From Isoetes taiwanensis (Eukaryota > Streptophyta > Lycopodiopsida > Isoetales > Isoetaceae): 64,000 bases of DNA. The DNA lies in the NCBI GenBank assembly GCA_021234155.1, contig JAJEKV010000231.1:126001-190000 (forward strand), in the 5' to 3' direction. Each line of letters begins with the position of its first letter. Positions within the stretch are counted from its first letter, which is position 1. The notes under the pieces are model-generated. The model was not told the DNA's origin. It saw only the letters and a list, made by a program, of their open reading frames with translations, and searched no databases. The position numbers and the translations under genes were made by a program. Below are positions 21,050 to 31,699 of the stretch, piece by piece.

Positions 21050-21140
21050 TTCTCAAAACCAGTAGGAGAAGTAGACAAAGAGAAATGAATGCCCATCTGG
21101 ACGTCTCCTTATAACAATTCAGATTACAACATGATTCTGA
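21050..21140 (-). repeat. B2 copy of split direct repeat
   Basis: This 91-bp stretch (ttctcaaaaccagtagg to catgattctga) matches 22699-22789 almost base for base. It forms the outer 3' end of the DIRS-type element on the minus strand. Confidence 0.9.
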
Positions 21141-21245
21141 TCTGCACGTCTCCTTATAACAATTCAGATTACAACATGATTCTGATCTCCTTATAACAAT
21201 TCAGATTACAACATGATTCTGATATAACAATTTAGTTTACAACAT
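21098..21245. repeat. Minisatellite in B2: 42-52 bp units
   Basis: Three full copies and one degenerate copy of a unit containing tccttataacaattcagatt and acaacatgattctgat are in tandem. The unit derives from the end of the B repeat, so it has been amplified only at this end. Confidence 0.85.
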
Positions 21246-21299
21246 GAATTCCTGCAATCACTTGAAGATGACAAGCTGCAATCCTGGCTTGGACATGTT

Positions 21300-21760
21300 C
21301 TACCTGATAACAAATGTATGCAGCCTTATGCAAAAGAAGGAAGGCTAGACGGTGCTGTAAAACTTCTTCAAAAAATCAATGCTGGAGATTCAACAACAGA
21401 AGTTACTCAGGCAGGGCTCATCTGGGCTTTGGTTGTCTCGGGTGCACTTGATGCAGCAGAGGCTATTATCCTGTACATAGCAGCTCATAACAAGCCTGCA
21501 AGTGTTTATGCATACCAATCCTTAATTCAGGGTTACTGTACCACATATCAAGTACATGGCAGCTCATAACAAGCTTGCAAGTGTTTATGCATACAATTCC
21601 TTAATTCAGGGTTACTGTACCACAGATCAAGTGGAAAAGGCTGAGGCACTGTTGGAAAAACATGAAGACAGCAGGAGTGGATCCCATTTCCACAACATCA
21701 ATCAAGATGTTATCTATGCTTTCTTTACACTTGGGCCCTTCATAACATATTCCAATCTGC
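21300..21760 (+). pseudogene. PPR-protein fragment captured inside the DIRS-type element
   Basis: The plus-strand frame encodes helix-pair repeats of PPR type: GRLDGAVKLLQKI, then PASVYAYQSLIQGYC, then VEKAEALLEK and, after a frameshift, a MKTAGVDPIST end. These match the roughly 35-residue plant PPR consensus. An 80-bp segment is tandemly duplicated (21479-21558 and 21559-21638). PPR proteins bind organelle RNA, and this piece holds only about three repeats with no start. It lies antisense to the retroelement and between its A2 and B2 repeats, so it looks like transduplicated host DNA. Confidence 0.65.
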
Positions 21761-22507
21761 CATCACATGTATCTCATCATTTCGCATAAAATTCTTGCAC
21801 TATAGTGGCTTGAGTTCCATTTCACACTTATTGCATCCACATCAAATACTAACGTGCTCTTTCTGCCATAGCTCCCAACAGAAACCACCTGCTGCAAGAC
21901 TGATACCAAGCGCATGCATTGAGAAAATACAATTCTAGAGTGCAGTACCACAAATTTCGCAGAGACTGACCTTCACTTGGTTTTAAAGAAATACAAATGT
22001 GCTACTACAATACGCTGTCACACCAAATCAAATACAATATGCTAGTGAAAATATATATATGCTAGATAAAGCCCGCTGATGTACTGCAAATGGAACAAAA
22101 AATGATACTCTTTTACGAACACGATGATGCTCACGAATCGGTGATTTGCATGACGCAAATGTTTTGCCCACGACCAGATGCACAAAACACTTGTTGCTAC
22201 TGCGTATAAGAGGGGTCTTGAAGTGCAATAATGTCCTGTGGATGGAGTCTCCTAAGGCAAGCAAATCTGAAGTAACCAAAACTGGGTCAGCAGTGAACAC
22301 CCAACCATAAAGAAACTCAATTTAGCAACAAGACACGAGGGTCTTCCCCACACCATCTAATGCAAGTCACAGCAATCTCAGAACCAGCAATAAGACACGA
22401 GGGTCTCCCACACGCAATCAAGAGCAAAACATGGCAGTCTCGCGCACTAAATCCACCTTAGCATGAGGTTCTTACTCAATACGAGTCTAGGGTGGGCGGG
22501 TCTAGGA
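21761..22507. other. Unassigned DNA between PPR fragment and A2
   Basis: No coding region is supported. A 19-bp phrase (aataagacacgagggtct and aacaagacacgagggtct) occurs twice, near 22326 and 22388. Confidence 0.4.
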
Positions 22508-22698
22508 AAGGATGCTGTCGAGCCTTGGAGACGCTAAGCAGATGTGCTGATGAAAGAAAAGGAAGCCCGGCTCTGCTATAAGAAGGCCTCCAGGATCCTA
22601 ACGGCCTGAGCCCAACTATCTACGAGATCCTAACCAAAACTACAATGGTTTTGAGAACCTCATTTATCTTCGTTTCGTAAATTGAAGATAAATCTCAT
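22508..22698 (-). repeat. A2 copy of split direct repeat
   Basis: This 191-bp stretch is nearly identical to A1 (26687-26876). At its junction with B1 (22652-22713) the sequence is a near-perfect foldback with 25-bp arms (ggttttgaga...tctcaaaacc), a likely recombination site for the circular intermediate. Confidence 0.9.
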
Positions 22699-22789
22699 TT
22701 CTCAAAACCAGTAGGAGAAGTAGACAAAGAGAAATGAATGCCCATCTGGACGTCTCCTTATAACAATTCAGATTACAACATGATTCTGA
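22699..22789 (-). repeat. B1 copy of split direct repeat
   Basis: Matches B2 (21050-21140) almost exactly and lies directly beside A2, as the split-direct-repeat model requires. Confidence 0.9.
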
Positions 22790-22865
22790 CCACAGAGGCA
22801 GCAAGTAAACTAGTTGCAAGCAGAAGAAGAGGCTAAATGCACCAAGCATTGAGCATCTGCAGGTC

Positions 22866-23352
22866 CTATAGTTGGTGGTGCAGGGATGGGACGACATAGC
22901 CGTCCTTTGCTGAATCAGAGCGCCAACGGCCATGTGCTTTAAAAATTCTGTCAGGAACATTAAATGCAGCTGCTATAATCGCACCTCCTCTTCTCGCCGA
23001 GTGGGTTCCAAATGCACTGGCATCCTCTCCAATCGCAGCCAAGCACTGCTTAAACCATACCCAGTGGTATATGATACTGCTTTCTTCCTCAAGAAACAAC
23101 CTTGATGCGTTGTCCGGATGCCTCTTAGCAGGTGGCCACCATCGGATCCATCAACCATACTGTACCTGCCCAACTGTAATAATCTTTCTAAGAGGCTAAC
23201 AGGGCAATAGGGTCCATGCACCCGAGCAAAGGAGACCCAAGCTCCAGCCCCTGATTGGTCAGTCTTGGAGGCCCGGATAAAAAGGCTGGCATGGGATTTC
23301 AGAATCAAAATTTCATTCCAACGTAAGGCTAGAAGCTCAGCTGCGAAGGAAT
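22866..23352 (-). pseudogene. Tyrosine recombinase of the DIRS-type element
   Basis: The minus-strand product carries the recombinase core: a first Arg region in LRWNEI and IRASKTDQSGAG, then THSARRGGAI with the second catalytic Arg, HGRWRS with His/Trp, and the Tyr nucleophile in DGYVVPS. A frameshift near 23100 splits it into 23308-22973 and 23099-22866. The N-terminal part continues beyond the MITE at 23353-23673: removing the MITE and one GAAT copy restores the frame. The enzyme would integrate the circular cDNA of the retroelement. Confidence 0.8.
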
Positions 23353-23673
23353 GGGTAAAAGCATGTTAGGGTGTCCCTTAAAAAGTATTATTTAGTGACC
23401 AAAAAAGTACCTAAAAAGGTACCCAGGACTGGGTACTGGGTATCCATGTAATATCTCAATAAAAGTTACATTTTAGAACTTTTATATATATTTTGGTCTC
23501 CTGTAGCATTATCTTTATCGTAACTTTGAATATTAATGCGTCCTTGACTTTTATTTTGGACCTTTGTACTAGTTTTAATGAAGATAAAAATGAGAAAGTA
23601 CCTAGTTCTGAAGTACCTAGTGTATGTACTTTTGCAGGTTCCAAAAGTGGTACACCCTAACATGCTTTTACCC
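23353..23673. mobile_element. 321-bp MITE with 22-bp terminal inverted repeats, TSD GAAT
   Basis: The ends are perfect inverted repeats (gggtaaaagcatgttagggt and its complement, 22 bp). GAAT flanks both sides (23349-23352 and 23674-23677). It has no coding capacity and sits within the recombinase gene of the DIRS-type element. The superfamily is unclear: 4-bp duplications occur in a few DNA transposon groups. Confidence 0.85.
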
Positions 23674-23844
23674 GAATGCGACGAAAGAAAGCACGATGGA
23701 TGTACATCTCATAATGTGATACAAGGAAGCAGACGGTGATGCAAATTTATCAAAGAGTTTGCGAATCATATAAGGAAGGATGGGCTACTTTTTTCATCGG
23801 TGTGGCCGTAGACAACCTCTTCGCAATATCACGGGCAAGGCCTA

Positions 23845-25436
23845 CTAAGGGGTGTTCTGTCGGCTTTGGGAATCCAGCCAGCAAATGATGGAAGGCAATG
23901 GAAGCAATCGAGGTGTTAAACAGAAGCTATTAGTACCATACCAAGACTGAGCAAAGGCATCGGGTGGGCATGGATCGCCAGGAATAGGGTGCCAACAGTT
24001 GAAATTCGGCAGAAGATGATTGTTTAAATTTGCAAAGCGGTCCCAATCATGAGGACCCCAGGCTAAGTCAATGATGTTGAAGATCTCCCTTGTAAGACCA
24101 TAGTCGTCAAAATCCCTCAATTTTGACAGGTAATCAGCCCACTAGTTGAAACTACGTGGGATCCAGGCAGATTTAAGAATAATGTTGTGTCTAAGGCACA
24201 AAGTGAAAATTCGGAGGCATAAGCAATGGAGCGATGGTACCTGAGAGCCCCCTTTGTTTAGGATGAAATAGGAATTCAAGGAGTCTCCATAAGCCAGGAG
24301 ACGTTTGCCCTTAAAGTTATGTGCATGCTGATCAAGGAAATGTGCTAGCGTTGAAAGCTCACGGGCAGTAGAAGAGGAAACTTGTTCATCAACATCAAAT
24401 GTCCCACTAAAGTTATTTCCCACAGCCATGTCGTGAACCCAAACTCCCCATCCGGAACCACTTGCATCATAAGACAAGGAAACGGTGGGAGAGGTTGGTT
24501 CCCAAATAAAAGCTGCATTCAACAAGTCAAACCATTGTGACCATGCATCTAATTTGACCAGAGCAAGCGGGTTTAAAATCACTGACTGAGACCAAGAGGT
24601 AACAGAGCCATAAATGGTCAAAAGATGAAAATTGAGGAGCTTGCAAAAAGGACCAAAAACTACCCTGAAAGAGGCAATCATACCCAACAGGGAAGCGAGA
24701 CGACATGCAGGCACCTTATCTTCACGCGCAAGACGACTAGACAACTCCAAGAACTTTTGCCTCCTTGGAGGTGCAATGGAGAGAAGCCCTGAAGAAGAAT
24801 TAACAACATAGCCGAGAAACTTCACCTCATGAGAAAGCTCTAGTTGGCATTTATGTGTGGCAATTATGAAGCCTGCAGACTGGAAAATCTGTAACACCCT
24901 GTCACGTGTGCTGTGGAAATGGCTGGAATGAACTGCAAATAAGAAATCATCAACGTATGGAATGCAACGGACAGAGCTAGCTCTCAAATGCTTTACAACC
25001 TGGCGCATTAGTTTTGTGAACACGTAGCATGCAGTAGACAAACCAAAAGGCAGTGCTGTGAACATGTAAAATTTCCCTTGAAAATGAAAACCCAAGTAAG
25101 GCCAGGCTGATGGGTGTAAGGCAACGTGGTGATAACCAACATGAAGGTCCAGGGTGAATAGACAATCGTCTCTCCTTGTAACAGTAGGTAAATCCTGGAT
25201 TGTCTCATATTGAATGGTCTTTGCTCTAAAAATTGGTTAACATAGCGAAGATCTAAAATGAGACGGTGTTTGTTAGCAGCCTTTGGAACCACAGAGCAAA
25301 TAAATGGAATGGATGTGGTCTCGACAACAGCGCCAGCTAAAAGCAAATCTTGTATGGCGGCTTCCACAAAATCAGAATGTTGATCAACAAGTTTGTGGTT
25401 TTTCCTAGACCACGGCTGCATGGATGGATCTGTCAA
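23845..25436 (-). pseudogene. RT-RNase H polyprotein of the DIRS-type element
   Basis: From 25436 leftwards: RT with HRLILDLRYVNQFL, a frameshift near 25060, then FTALPFGLSTACYVFTKLMR and the catalytic YVDDFLF (24953-24933). The RNase H follows with LSYDASGSGWGVWV, STARELSTLAHFL and YGDSLNSYFI. The block at 24120-23845 (WGPHDWDRFA) is the conserved tail found after RNase H in DIRS-type elements. RT and RNase H catalytic residues are kept. One frameshift and a stop near 24140 inactivate this copy. Confidence 0.85.
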
Positions 25437-25504
25437 TCATGGTAGTCTGTAGCCATTCCAAATCCAGTCTAAGACCATTGCACTATTGCAGAAACTTTGC
25501 CAGA

Positions 25505-25640
25505 AAGGGAAATGTTCTTTTAAGCGTCTTGTAAGGGAATGTGTGGGGATCACAGGTCTGTTATAACTCAGCTCAGGAAAGTGTTCTTTTAAACGACTTT
25601 TAAGGGAATGTGTGGGGATCACAGGGCTGTTAGGACTGAT
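25505..25640. repeat. Tandem duplication between gag and RT of the DIRS-type element
   Basis: A 60-70 bp unit containing ggaatgtgtggggatcacag occurs twice in tandem with small changes. Confidence 0.7.
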
Positions 25641-25645
25641 ACATC

Positions 25646-26472
25646 TCAGCTCTGAAAGAAACCAGACCAAAAGAAACAGGATTTTAGACATAACAAAACC
25701 ACATTTATATTAAAGAACATGCTTAATACAATAAGATCAACAGCCGAAGCCTTATTATAAAAGGCAGCATTGGGATTAGATGCCATAGGAAGGCGAAGCT
25801 GCTGTGGTGCCGGAGAAACTAACGCCCTAGCAGGGCATTGTGCTGCCATGTGACCAGGACGCTGGCAGACATAGCAATTTCCTCCATTTCCAAAGAAAGG
25901 GCCTGCATTTCTAAAGAACCGATTGCCTGCATTGCCAAAGAAATTCTTCTGCCTGCCCCGACTGGAACCCCATTCCAAAGCCAGTTTCCAGGCCTGCCTT
26001 AACTTCTTATCCCCATCATCCATATTGAAAGCACCAAGCTCAAACACTCAGCGACCTTTGGGCCATCTCTATCTCTAATCAAGACATATTGTTTCCTATT
26101 TTTTATAAAAGAGTTACCTTTGTCGATGGATTGTTGCAGAGACACTCCAAGGTGTTTTTCCATCCTGAGCTTGCTCTCAATTTCTGCAAACACGTCCTCC
26201 ACCTCATTTAGGAAATCAAATTGGCGCATGTTCCCATCAAATTTCAGGGCTGGGGTCCGAGACTTCTTGCTCTTCCTCTCAATTTCCTGCTGCAAAGCAG
26301 TGATCTTGGCATCAAGCTCTCCCATTCGGTCATCTCTGTGTGTAGCAAGACGTTGCTCCATGCCTGCAGCCCATGCTAGGGCTCTAGCAAAATCCTCAGG
26401 AGGAGTGGCTACAGGATCGGGTATGGTGCCAGAAGCCTCTCCCATGGTGCGCTTTCCCAACTTAGGTGCCAT
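25646..26472 (-). pseudogene. Gag-like protein of the DIRS-type element
   Basis: The ATG at 26472 opens a frame with a coiled-coil region (DAKITALQQEIERKSKK) followed by a helical gag core (LKFDGNMRQFDFLNEV). After a frameshift near 26040 it continues in 26047-25646 with an Asn/Gly/Phe-rich stretch and one zinc knuckle (CYVCQRPGHMAAQC). This would package the element RNA. The N-terminal length and knuckle match DIRS/Ty3-type gag proteins in general layout. Confidence 0.65.
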
Positions 26473-26686
26473 AGCGATCTCAACGACGACAAATGCAAGT
26501 GGGTATGGGTGAGCCGGGGTGAAGAAAAGAAGTCTGATGTGTAGCGGCCGAGTGAAGCGGGAAGCACAGGGAAATCAAAAGAGAAGGAAAATTCGATGTG
26601 CACCTTGCAAGGAAAAATCTTGTGTAGGGAAAACTGGCAACAAAATAATGCTTACAAAAACTGCACGGACTACGAGGAACGGAGAG

Positions 26687-26876
26687 AAGGATGCTGTCGA
26701 GCCTTGGAGACGCTAAGCAGATGTGCTGATGAAAGAAAAGGAAGCCCGGCTCTGCTATAAGAAGGCCTCCAGGATTCTAACGGCCTGAGCCCAACTGTCT
26801 ACGAGATCCTAACCAAACTACAATGGTTTTGAGAACCTCATTTATCTTCGTTTCATAAATCGAAGATAAATCTCAT
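26687..26876 (-). repeat. A1 copy of split direct repeat (outer 5' end)
   Basis: This 190-bp stretch matches A2 at 22508-22698 with a few changes. It is the outer end of the DIRS-type element on the minus strand; the flank begins at 26877. Confidence 0.9.
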
Positions 26877-27311
26877 ATATGCATTGCTCCCAAAATAGAA
26901 CTGCAGATCAATAGATATGAAGAAAAGTATATAGTGCTAAACAATGGAACAATGGAAACCCTAAAGCCAGCACTGAAAATCTGTTGTTTTTGCTCTGAAA
27001 TCATGTTCAAACATTAGCAACATAAAATATCTTTGAAAGAACTCTGAGAGAGCTTTCCAAAGATATAAATTTCATGAGAAACCGAGTCACAGAGAAAGAG
27101 ATATGAACAAAAATGTAATATGAACCACAAAGTGGTGGTGCAGGCTGTAAATCTATGTTTTTGCTATGGAAACACCCTTCAAACACATACAAATCATATA
27201 CCTTCAGAAAGATCACTGAGGGAGCTTTCTAATGTGACAAATTTCAGCTGAAACGGAGTTAAAATTTGCCAAATACGATAAAAAAAATATGTGGACAATA
27301 CCACGAGCACT
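26877..27311. repeat. Flank with two diverged ~170-190 bp satellite-like units
   Basis: Two related units, near 26960-27110 and 27145-27270, share the order of ctg-aaatct, tttttgct, ttcaaacatta-like and gagagctttcc-like phrases. Nothing here codes for protein. The second unit ends about 40 bp before the Copia RT resumes. Confidence 0.5.
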
Positions 27312-28634
27312 TCAAGATGAGCATTCGCATTCATCTTGCATTTGCATATTATTATAATCTTGAGGTTCATCAAATAAATGTCAAAATAGCATTTCTTAAT
27401 GGCAAACATGATGAAGAAATATATATGACGCAACCTCAGGGTTATGTCAAAGCTGATGCTGAGTATTTAGTTAGTATGCAATTGATGAAGGCACTTTATG
27501 GATTAAAGCAAGCATCACGTGCTTGGTATAAGACCATAGATTCTTTCTTCAAAGACCACGGATTCTAGCCCATTGAGGCTGATTCTAATGTCTACATCCA
27601 TCATTAAGACAAGTTCTTACTCATCATTGCTTTGTATATGGATGATTCTTTGCTCATAGGCAATGACAATGAGCACATTGCTGAATTCCAGACAAGGCTT
27701 GCGTGCTAAGTTTCTAATGGCAGACTTGGGTGAAGCTCTCTATTGTTTGGGTATACAAATTGCAAGAGACCGAAATAAAGGGATTCTTCATATCTCTCAA
27801 AAGAAGTACATTGAAGACATGTTTGAGCATTTTTGGCACAGCTGATGGCAATCCTTCTGAAGTCCCTATGAATCCAGATTCTCTTTTTATCTAGACAGAT
27901 TGTCCATAATCTGATACTAAGTGCCTTTCTATGGCAAAAGTTCTATTTTAGCAATTGATTAGTAACCTCATTTATTGCATAGTTTACACCAGACCTAATA
28001 TTGCATCTTCGGTTATAGCTCTCAGCCAATTTTCGGCAGATCCAAGTCAAAAGCATTGGAGAATGTCTTACATTCTCAGATACTTGAAGAGTATTGCTGA
28101 TTATGGCCTAATATATAACAGCAATAGTGATGCCTTTCATTACTGACATACATTAACTCATCACTTAGCAATGTGGTAGACAACTCTAGTTCCACATCCA
28201 ACATTTGTTTTATGCTTACCAAGGCTACTGTTTCTTGGATTAGCACAGGGCTAAGTATCGTTTTCTTCAATCGAAGCGGAGTATATTGTAGCTTGAAGGA
28301 CTTTTTTGCAGGCATTCGGCATCACATTTATAGACCAGCAAGAATGCTTATGGATAACAAAGATAGAATTGATTGGTGCTCTGCTAAAGTTCGACATCCA
28401 AAGTCTAAGCATGTTTTAAAGCATTAACATTTTGTGGGGGATCTTATGGCTGATAAACAGGTCCAGATTGAGCATGTTCCTACATGAGACAATACTGCAG
28501 ATCTCTTGATCAAGCCTTTGGCTCCTAAACTCTTTGAGTGACATTGACTTGGTATTGGTCTTGATAGATTCTAGATCTTAGCTCTAGGAGGAGGAGGTTC
28601 AACATAGGAATGGTGACCTCTCATCAAGGAGGAG
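27312..28634 (+). pseudogene. Ty1/Copia pol, right half: RT and RNase H
   Basis: The RT resumes at its conserved VHQINVKIAFLNG block (27363-27400), followed by EEIYMTQPQGY, LYGLKQASRAWYK, the YMDDSLLIG catalytic box (27637-27662) and the LGIQIARDR block. RNase H follows with SSIEAEYIVA (28266-28300) and ADLLIKPLAPKLFE (28497-28540). Stops and frameshifts are frequent. Together with 13930-15361 it forms one Copia pol gene interrupted by nested insertions. Confidence 0.85.
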
Positions 28635-28960
28635 TGTCGAGATATATGATATCGAGATCACCATCTTGCCACTAGACGTGATCAGCACTTACAACACGCA
28701 CTTTATCAGAGTCTAGCAACGACCCAACACTTGTCATAATTAGCTACGATATAATTAGGAGTGGTTGTTAACGGGAGCAATTAATATTGACCACCCTTTG
28801 TATATCTTGTATTCTCACATATGTTTCAATACAATTCCATTTTGCCATTTTTTGGGGATCTTGCGCTCTCGGATATCGCTGTAAATTCGCTTCTCTCCTT
28901 TTCTTGATGCAACTTTTGATAGTTCTGAAGAAGAATACTACATAAGCCGCTGCAGCCTAC
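28635..28960 (+). mobile_element. Copia 3' LTR (start clear, end uncertain)
   Basis: A polypurine tract (aaggaggag, 28626-28634) precedes TGTCGAGATATATGATATCG, which starts like an LTR and is itself nearly palindromic. A TATA/polyadenylation-like stretch (ttgtatatcttgta) lies near 28798. The matching 5' LTR is not in the window, so the right end is a guess. Confidence 0.55.
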
Positions 28961-29870
28961 AGGGAATATCTCTTTCGAATTAGGTATAATACTTGATGCA
29001 ATTATAAGATTCGCTTGGAATTCGAACTAAGATACCTTCACATATGAGACCACCACTATAATCACAGGGGTATGGATCGCTCAAGGCTTGCACATCTTGC
29101 CAATGGCAAATTTGTAGATTTAAATGGCATGCATGCAGAGCTGCTCAAGTGGGAAGGGCCACAAATGATCCTCGTTTTAACTGATTTGTTCAATAGTGCA
29201 CTTTAGAATGGCTTTCTTTCACACTAGACCACCAAAAAAGTGGTTAGCACGATCATGGTTAGCTTGTCATTTATAAAACTACTGGCATTCTGGAGCAATA
29301 ATTGACGGCATAGACAAAGAAAGTCTGGGCCCTTACACTGTAAGGCAGGGTTCAGGCCCAGACAGTCCACCATTGCTCATATTTTTACATTGCGAGCCTT
29401 GATAAAAGATAGCAAAAAGCACTGGTAGGACCTGTATTGCTGGCAAAAATTATCTAGGACATCCAAATGCACCGGCATCCTGGCTGAGGTGTAAGCTAAG
29501 AGGTCCACACCGTTGGTATATATGAGTTATCGGGTGATATGGTGCATGAGCTGAGCCCCTCCACCCCCATGCTAAACAAGCCAACTCTCTAGCTGATCAA
29601 TGTACAAAGCAAACAATATTGAAAAGAGTGGACATCCTTCGCGGACCCTAACACTACTATTCACAATAGTGGCGTTCGGGCTAAGCATGTTTCACACAGT
29701 TGATATACTGCATTTCACAACTCCAGATGGACTCCTAATGCGTCAATCTTCTCTTATAGCTTCTCCCTAGGTACCACATCAAAAAGCCTTTTTACATTGG
29801 AATGCATGTGAATTTGGCTAAGACTAAGGTGCTCCTCATCTTGCCTTCACATTAGCCAAGGCCATATATC
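28961..29870. mobile_element. Shuffled LINE B fragments in both orientations
   Basis: A plus-strand piece at 29085-29230 encodes LANGKFVDLNGMHAELLKW, matching the RT finger of LINE B. The stretch at 29490-29790 matches 16700-16930 in the minus-coding orientation. A short plus-strand piece at 29800-29870 encodes HVNLAKTKVLL, matching the family thumb signature. The pieces are too short and inverted to be one copy. Confidence 0.6.
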
Positions 29871-30099
29871 AAAGTCCTACTACTACTACATTTTGGGACA
29901 CTTTTACCCGCAGTACCGCAATAGAAAATACTTGATAAGTAACCCAAATTGGAGTTCCAAGAGATTGGATGTTTGTTATTGAAAGGGTGTATGAACATGT
30001 GGAAGGAAGGATCATCATTCCAAATGGATTATGTGGAACAATTGTGAACGATCTTGGTGTTAAACATCGACGCTCTTTTTAATGTACATTGATTGTTTA

Positions 30100-31420
30100 A
30101 AACAATACTTGATTGATGCTAGTTGTAAATTTCTAAGTCACACGATAAATGGATAATGCCTTTATTGTATATGCGGATGACTTCCTTTTATCTGCTCAAT
30201 GGGACGGATTTCCAAGCAAAGCTTGTTGCACTTGAATCTTTTTGTCCTGAATATGGTTTGACGGTCAATCTTAGTAAAACCAGGGTTCTTGGATTTGGGA
30301 CACACAAACATATCAATATACATTACAATGATAAGCTCGTGGAGCATGTTGCTTCTTACAAATATTTGGGATATGAGATTGTGCTAGTCTGCATCACCAC
30401 ATTGCTGCTACAAGAAAGGCCTTGTATGCAATGATTAATAAATGTCAACATGCTAATATTCAATGCTGGAAGTTGCTTGATTGACTCTTTGATGCACTTG
30501 TTGTGCAAGTTGCCTTGTATATGTCAGAGATTTAAGGAGCCTCAATCCCAAGGAAAAAAATAGTTTGAACTAGAAAGCATACAAAAGCTCTTTCTTCAAA
30601 CCTTTCTTGGGGTAAAGAAAAGCACCCCTTATGAGATAATGCTTGTAGAAATGGGCTTTACCCCTTTAGAAATTGTGGCAATTGAACAATCCAGTTTTTG
30701 AGAAGATGTTCTTAAGAAGATTATAAACTTTTATTCACTGTGTAAAGGCCTCAAAAGTGTTGGCCAATGCTAATATAACCAGTTGGTACCATGATGTTAG
30801 TAGATGGACTGCTCGACTTGGCATTTCATTGGACGATCAGGTGCCAAGGGAGGCAAATGTTACTACGTATATGCAGATTACAGGAAAAGCAAAAGTGGGC
30901 TATTACTTTTGGGATTTCAATCCCTAGATGACAGTTGGTCCTCAATCATATCAATTAGTTGAGATGTCTAAATATCTTGTTCATGCTATTGCCAAGCTCA
31001 AAATTAGCTCGCACATGCTTATAATAGAAGTTGGGGAATGGATGAAGCCTGAACAAAGGATAGACTATGTGTTTGTGAATTGGGTGAGGTGGAATCAGAA
31101 GAATACACAGTATTTAGATGTCATAAGCATGATAATATTCGAGTAAGATTCTCAAACCTTAAGATGAAAAAGTTCCATTTTAGTTGGATTCTTCCGGACA
31201 CAGAACACTTGAAACAAATTGGCAGGTTTATGCACGAGTTACTTGGTAGTGCCAACATAAATGATTAAATATTGTATTTTGTCCCATAGCCATTTTGGCT
31301 CTCATGAACATTAATATATGCTTACTTATTGACCTTTTTGCTATATAAAATTGAGTTTCGTGGCTACTACTCCCTTCCCTCTCCCAAAATAAAGGGAAAA
31401 AGAAAAAGAATAAAACCCCT
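30100..31420 (+). pseudogene. LINE RT C-terminal half, plus strand
   Basis: The plus strand encodes VYADDFLLSA (RT catalytic box, about 30167-30196), a thumb block NLSKTRVLGFGTH with ASYKYLGYEI (30270-30380), then a degraded tail with a VALYMSEI-like and LEMGF/TPLEI-like motif to about 31270. The A-rich stretch at 31387-31415 may be the 3' tail. It is related to, but distinct from, family B. Stops are frequent. Confidence 0.65.
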
Positions 31421-31699
31421 TATTGATGGGGAAGGACACGAAACTTCATTAATTAGAAGAAATTATAAACATAAAATGGGGAACTAAAAACCCAGTGGAG
31501 AAAAGCTTCATTAGAGCAGAACCACCCTGCCACCTTGCAACATACAATATCCGAATTATCTAAATGAGTCATGTATAAATTTTAATCTAAAGATGGTGCT
31601 TCTAAATACTATCATTCAACTCAAGTCCACTGATAAAGATATATATGCCTTGACAATTAGCCTCAATTAGCACTTGAGTATTGGCGCTTGAAAATCAAG

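Larger units (their letters stand above)
21050..26876 (-). mobile_element. DIRS/PAT-type tyrosine-recombinase retroelement with split direct repeats
   Basis: Read on the minus strand the order is A1 repeat (26876-26687), gag (26472-25646), RT-RNase H (25436-23845), tyrosine recombinase (about 23700-22866, interrupted by a MITE), B1 (22789-22699), A2 (22698-22508), then about 1.3 kb of other DNA with a PPR fragment, and B2 (21140-21050). The A1-ORFs-B1-A2-B2 layout is the diagnostic split-direct-repeat arrangement of PAT/Ngaro-like elements, which integrate by a tyrosine recombinase rather than a DDE integrase. The two outer ends also share a short inverted motif (ggttttgagaa / ttctcaaaacc). 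No target duplication is expected for this class and none is visible. Confidence 0.85.
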
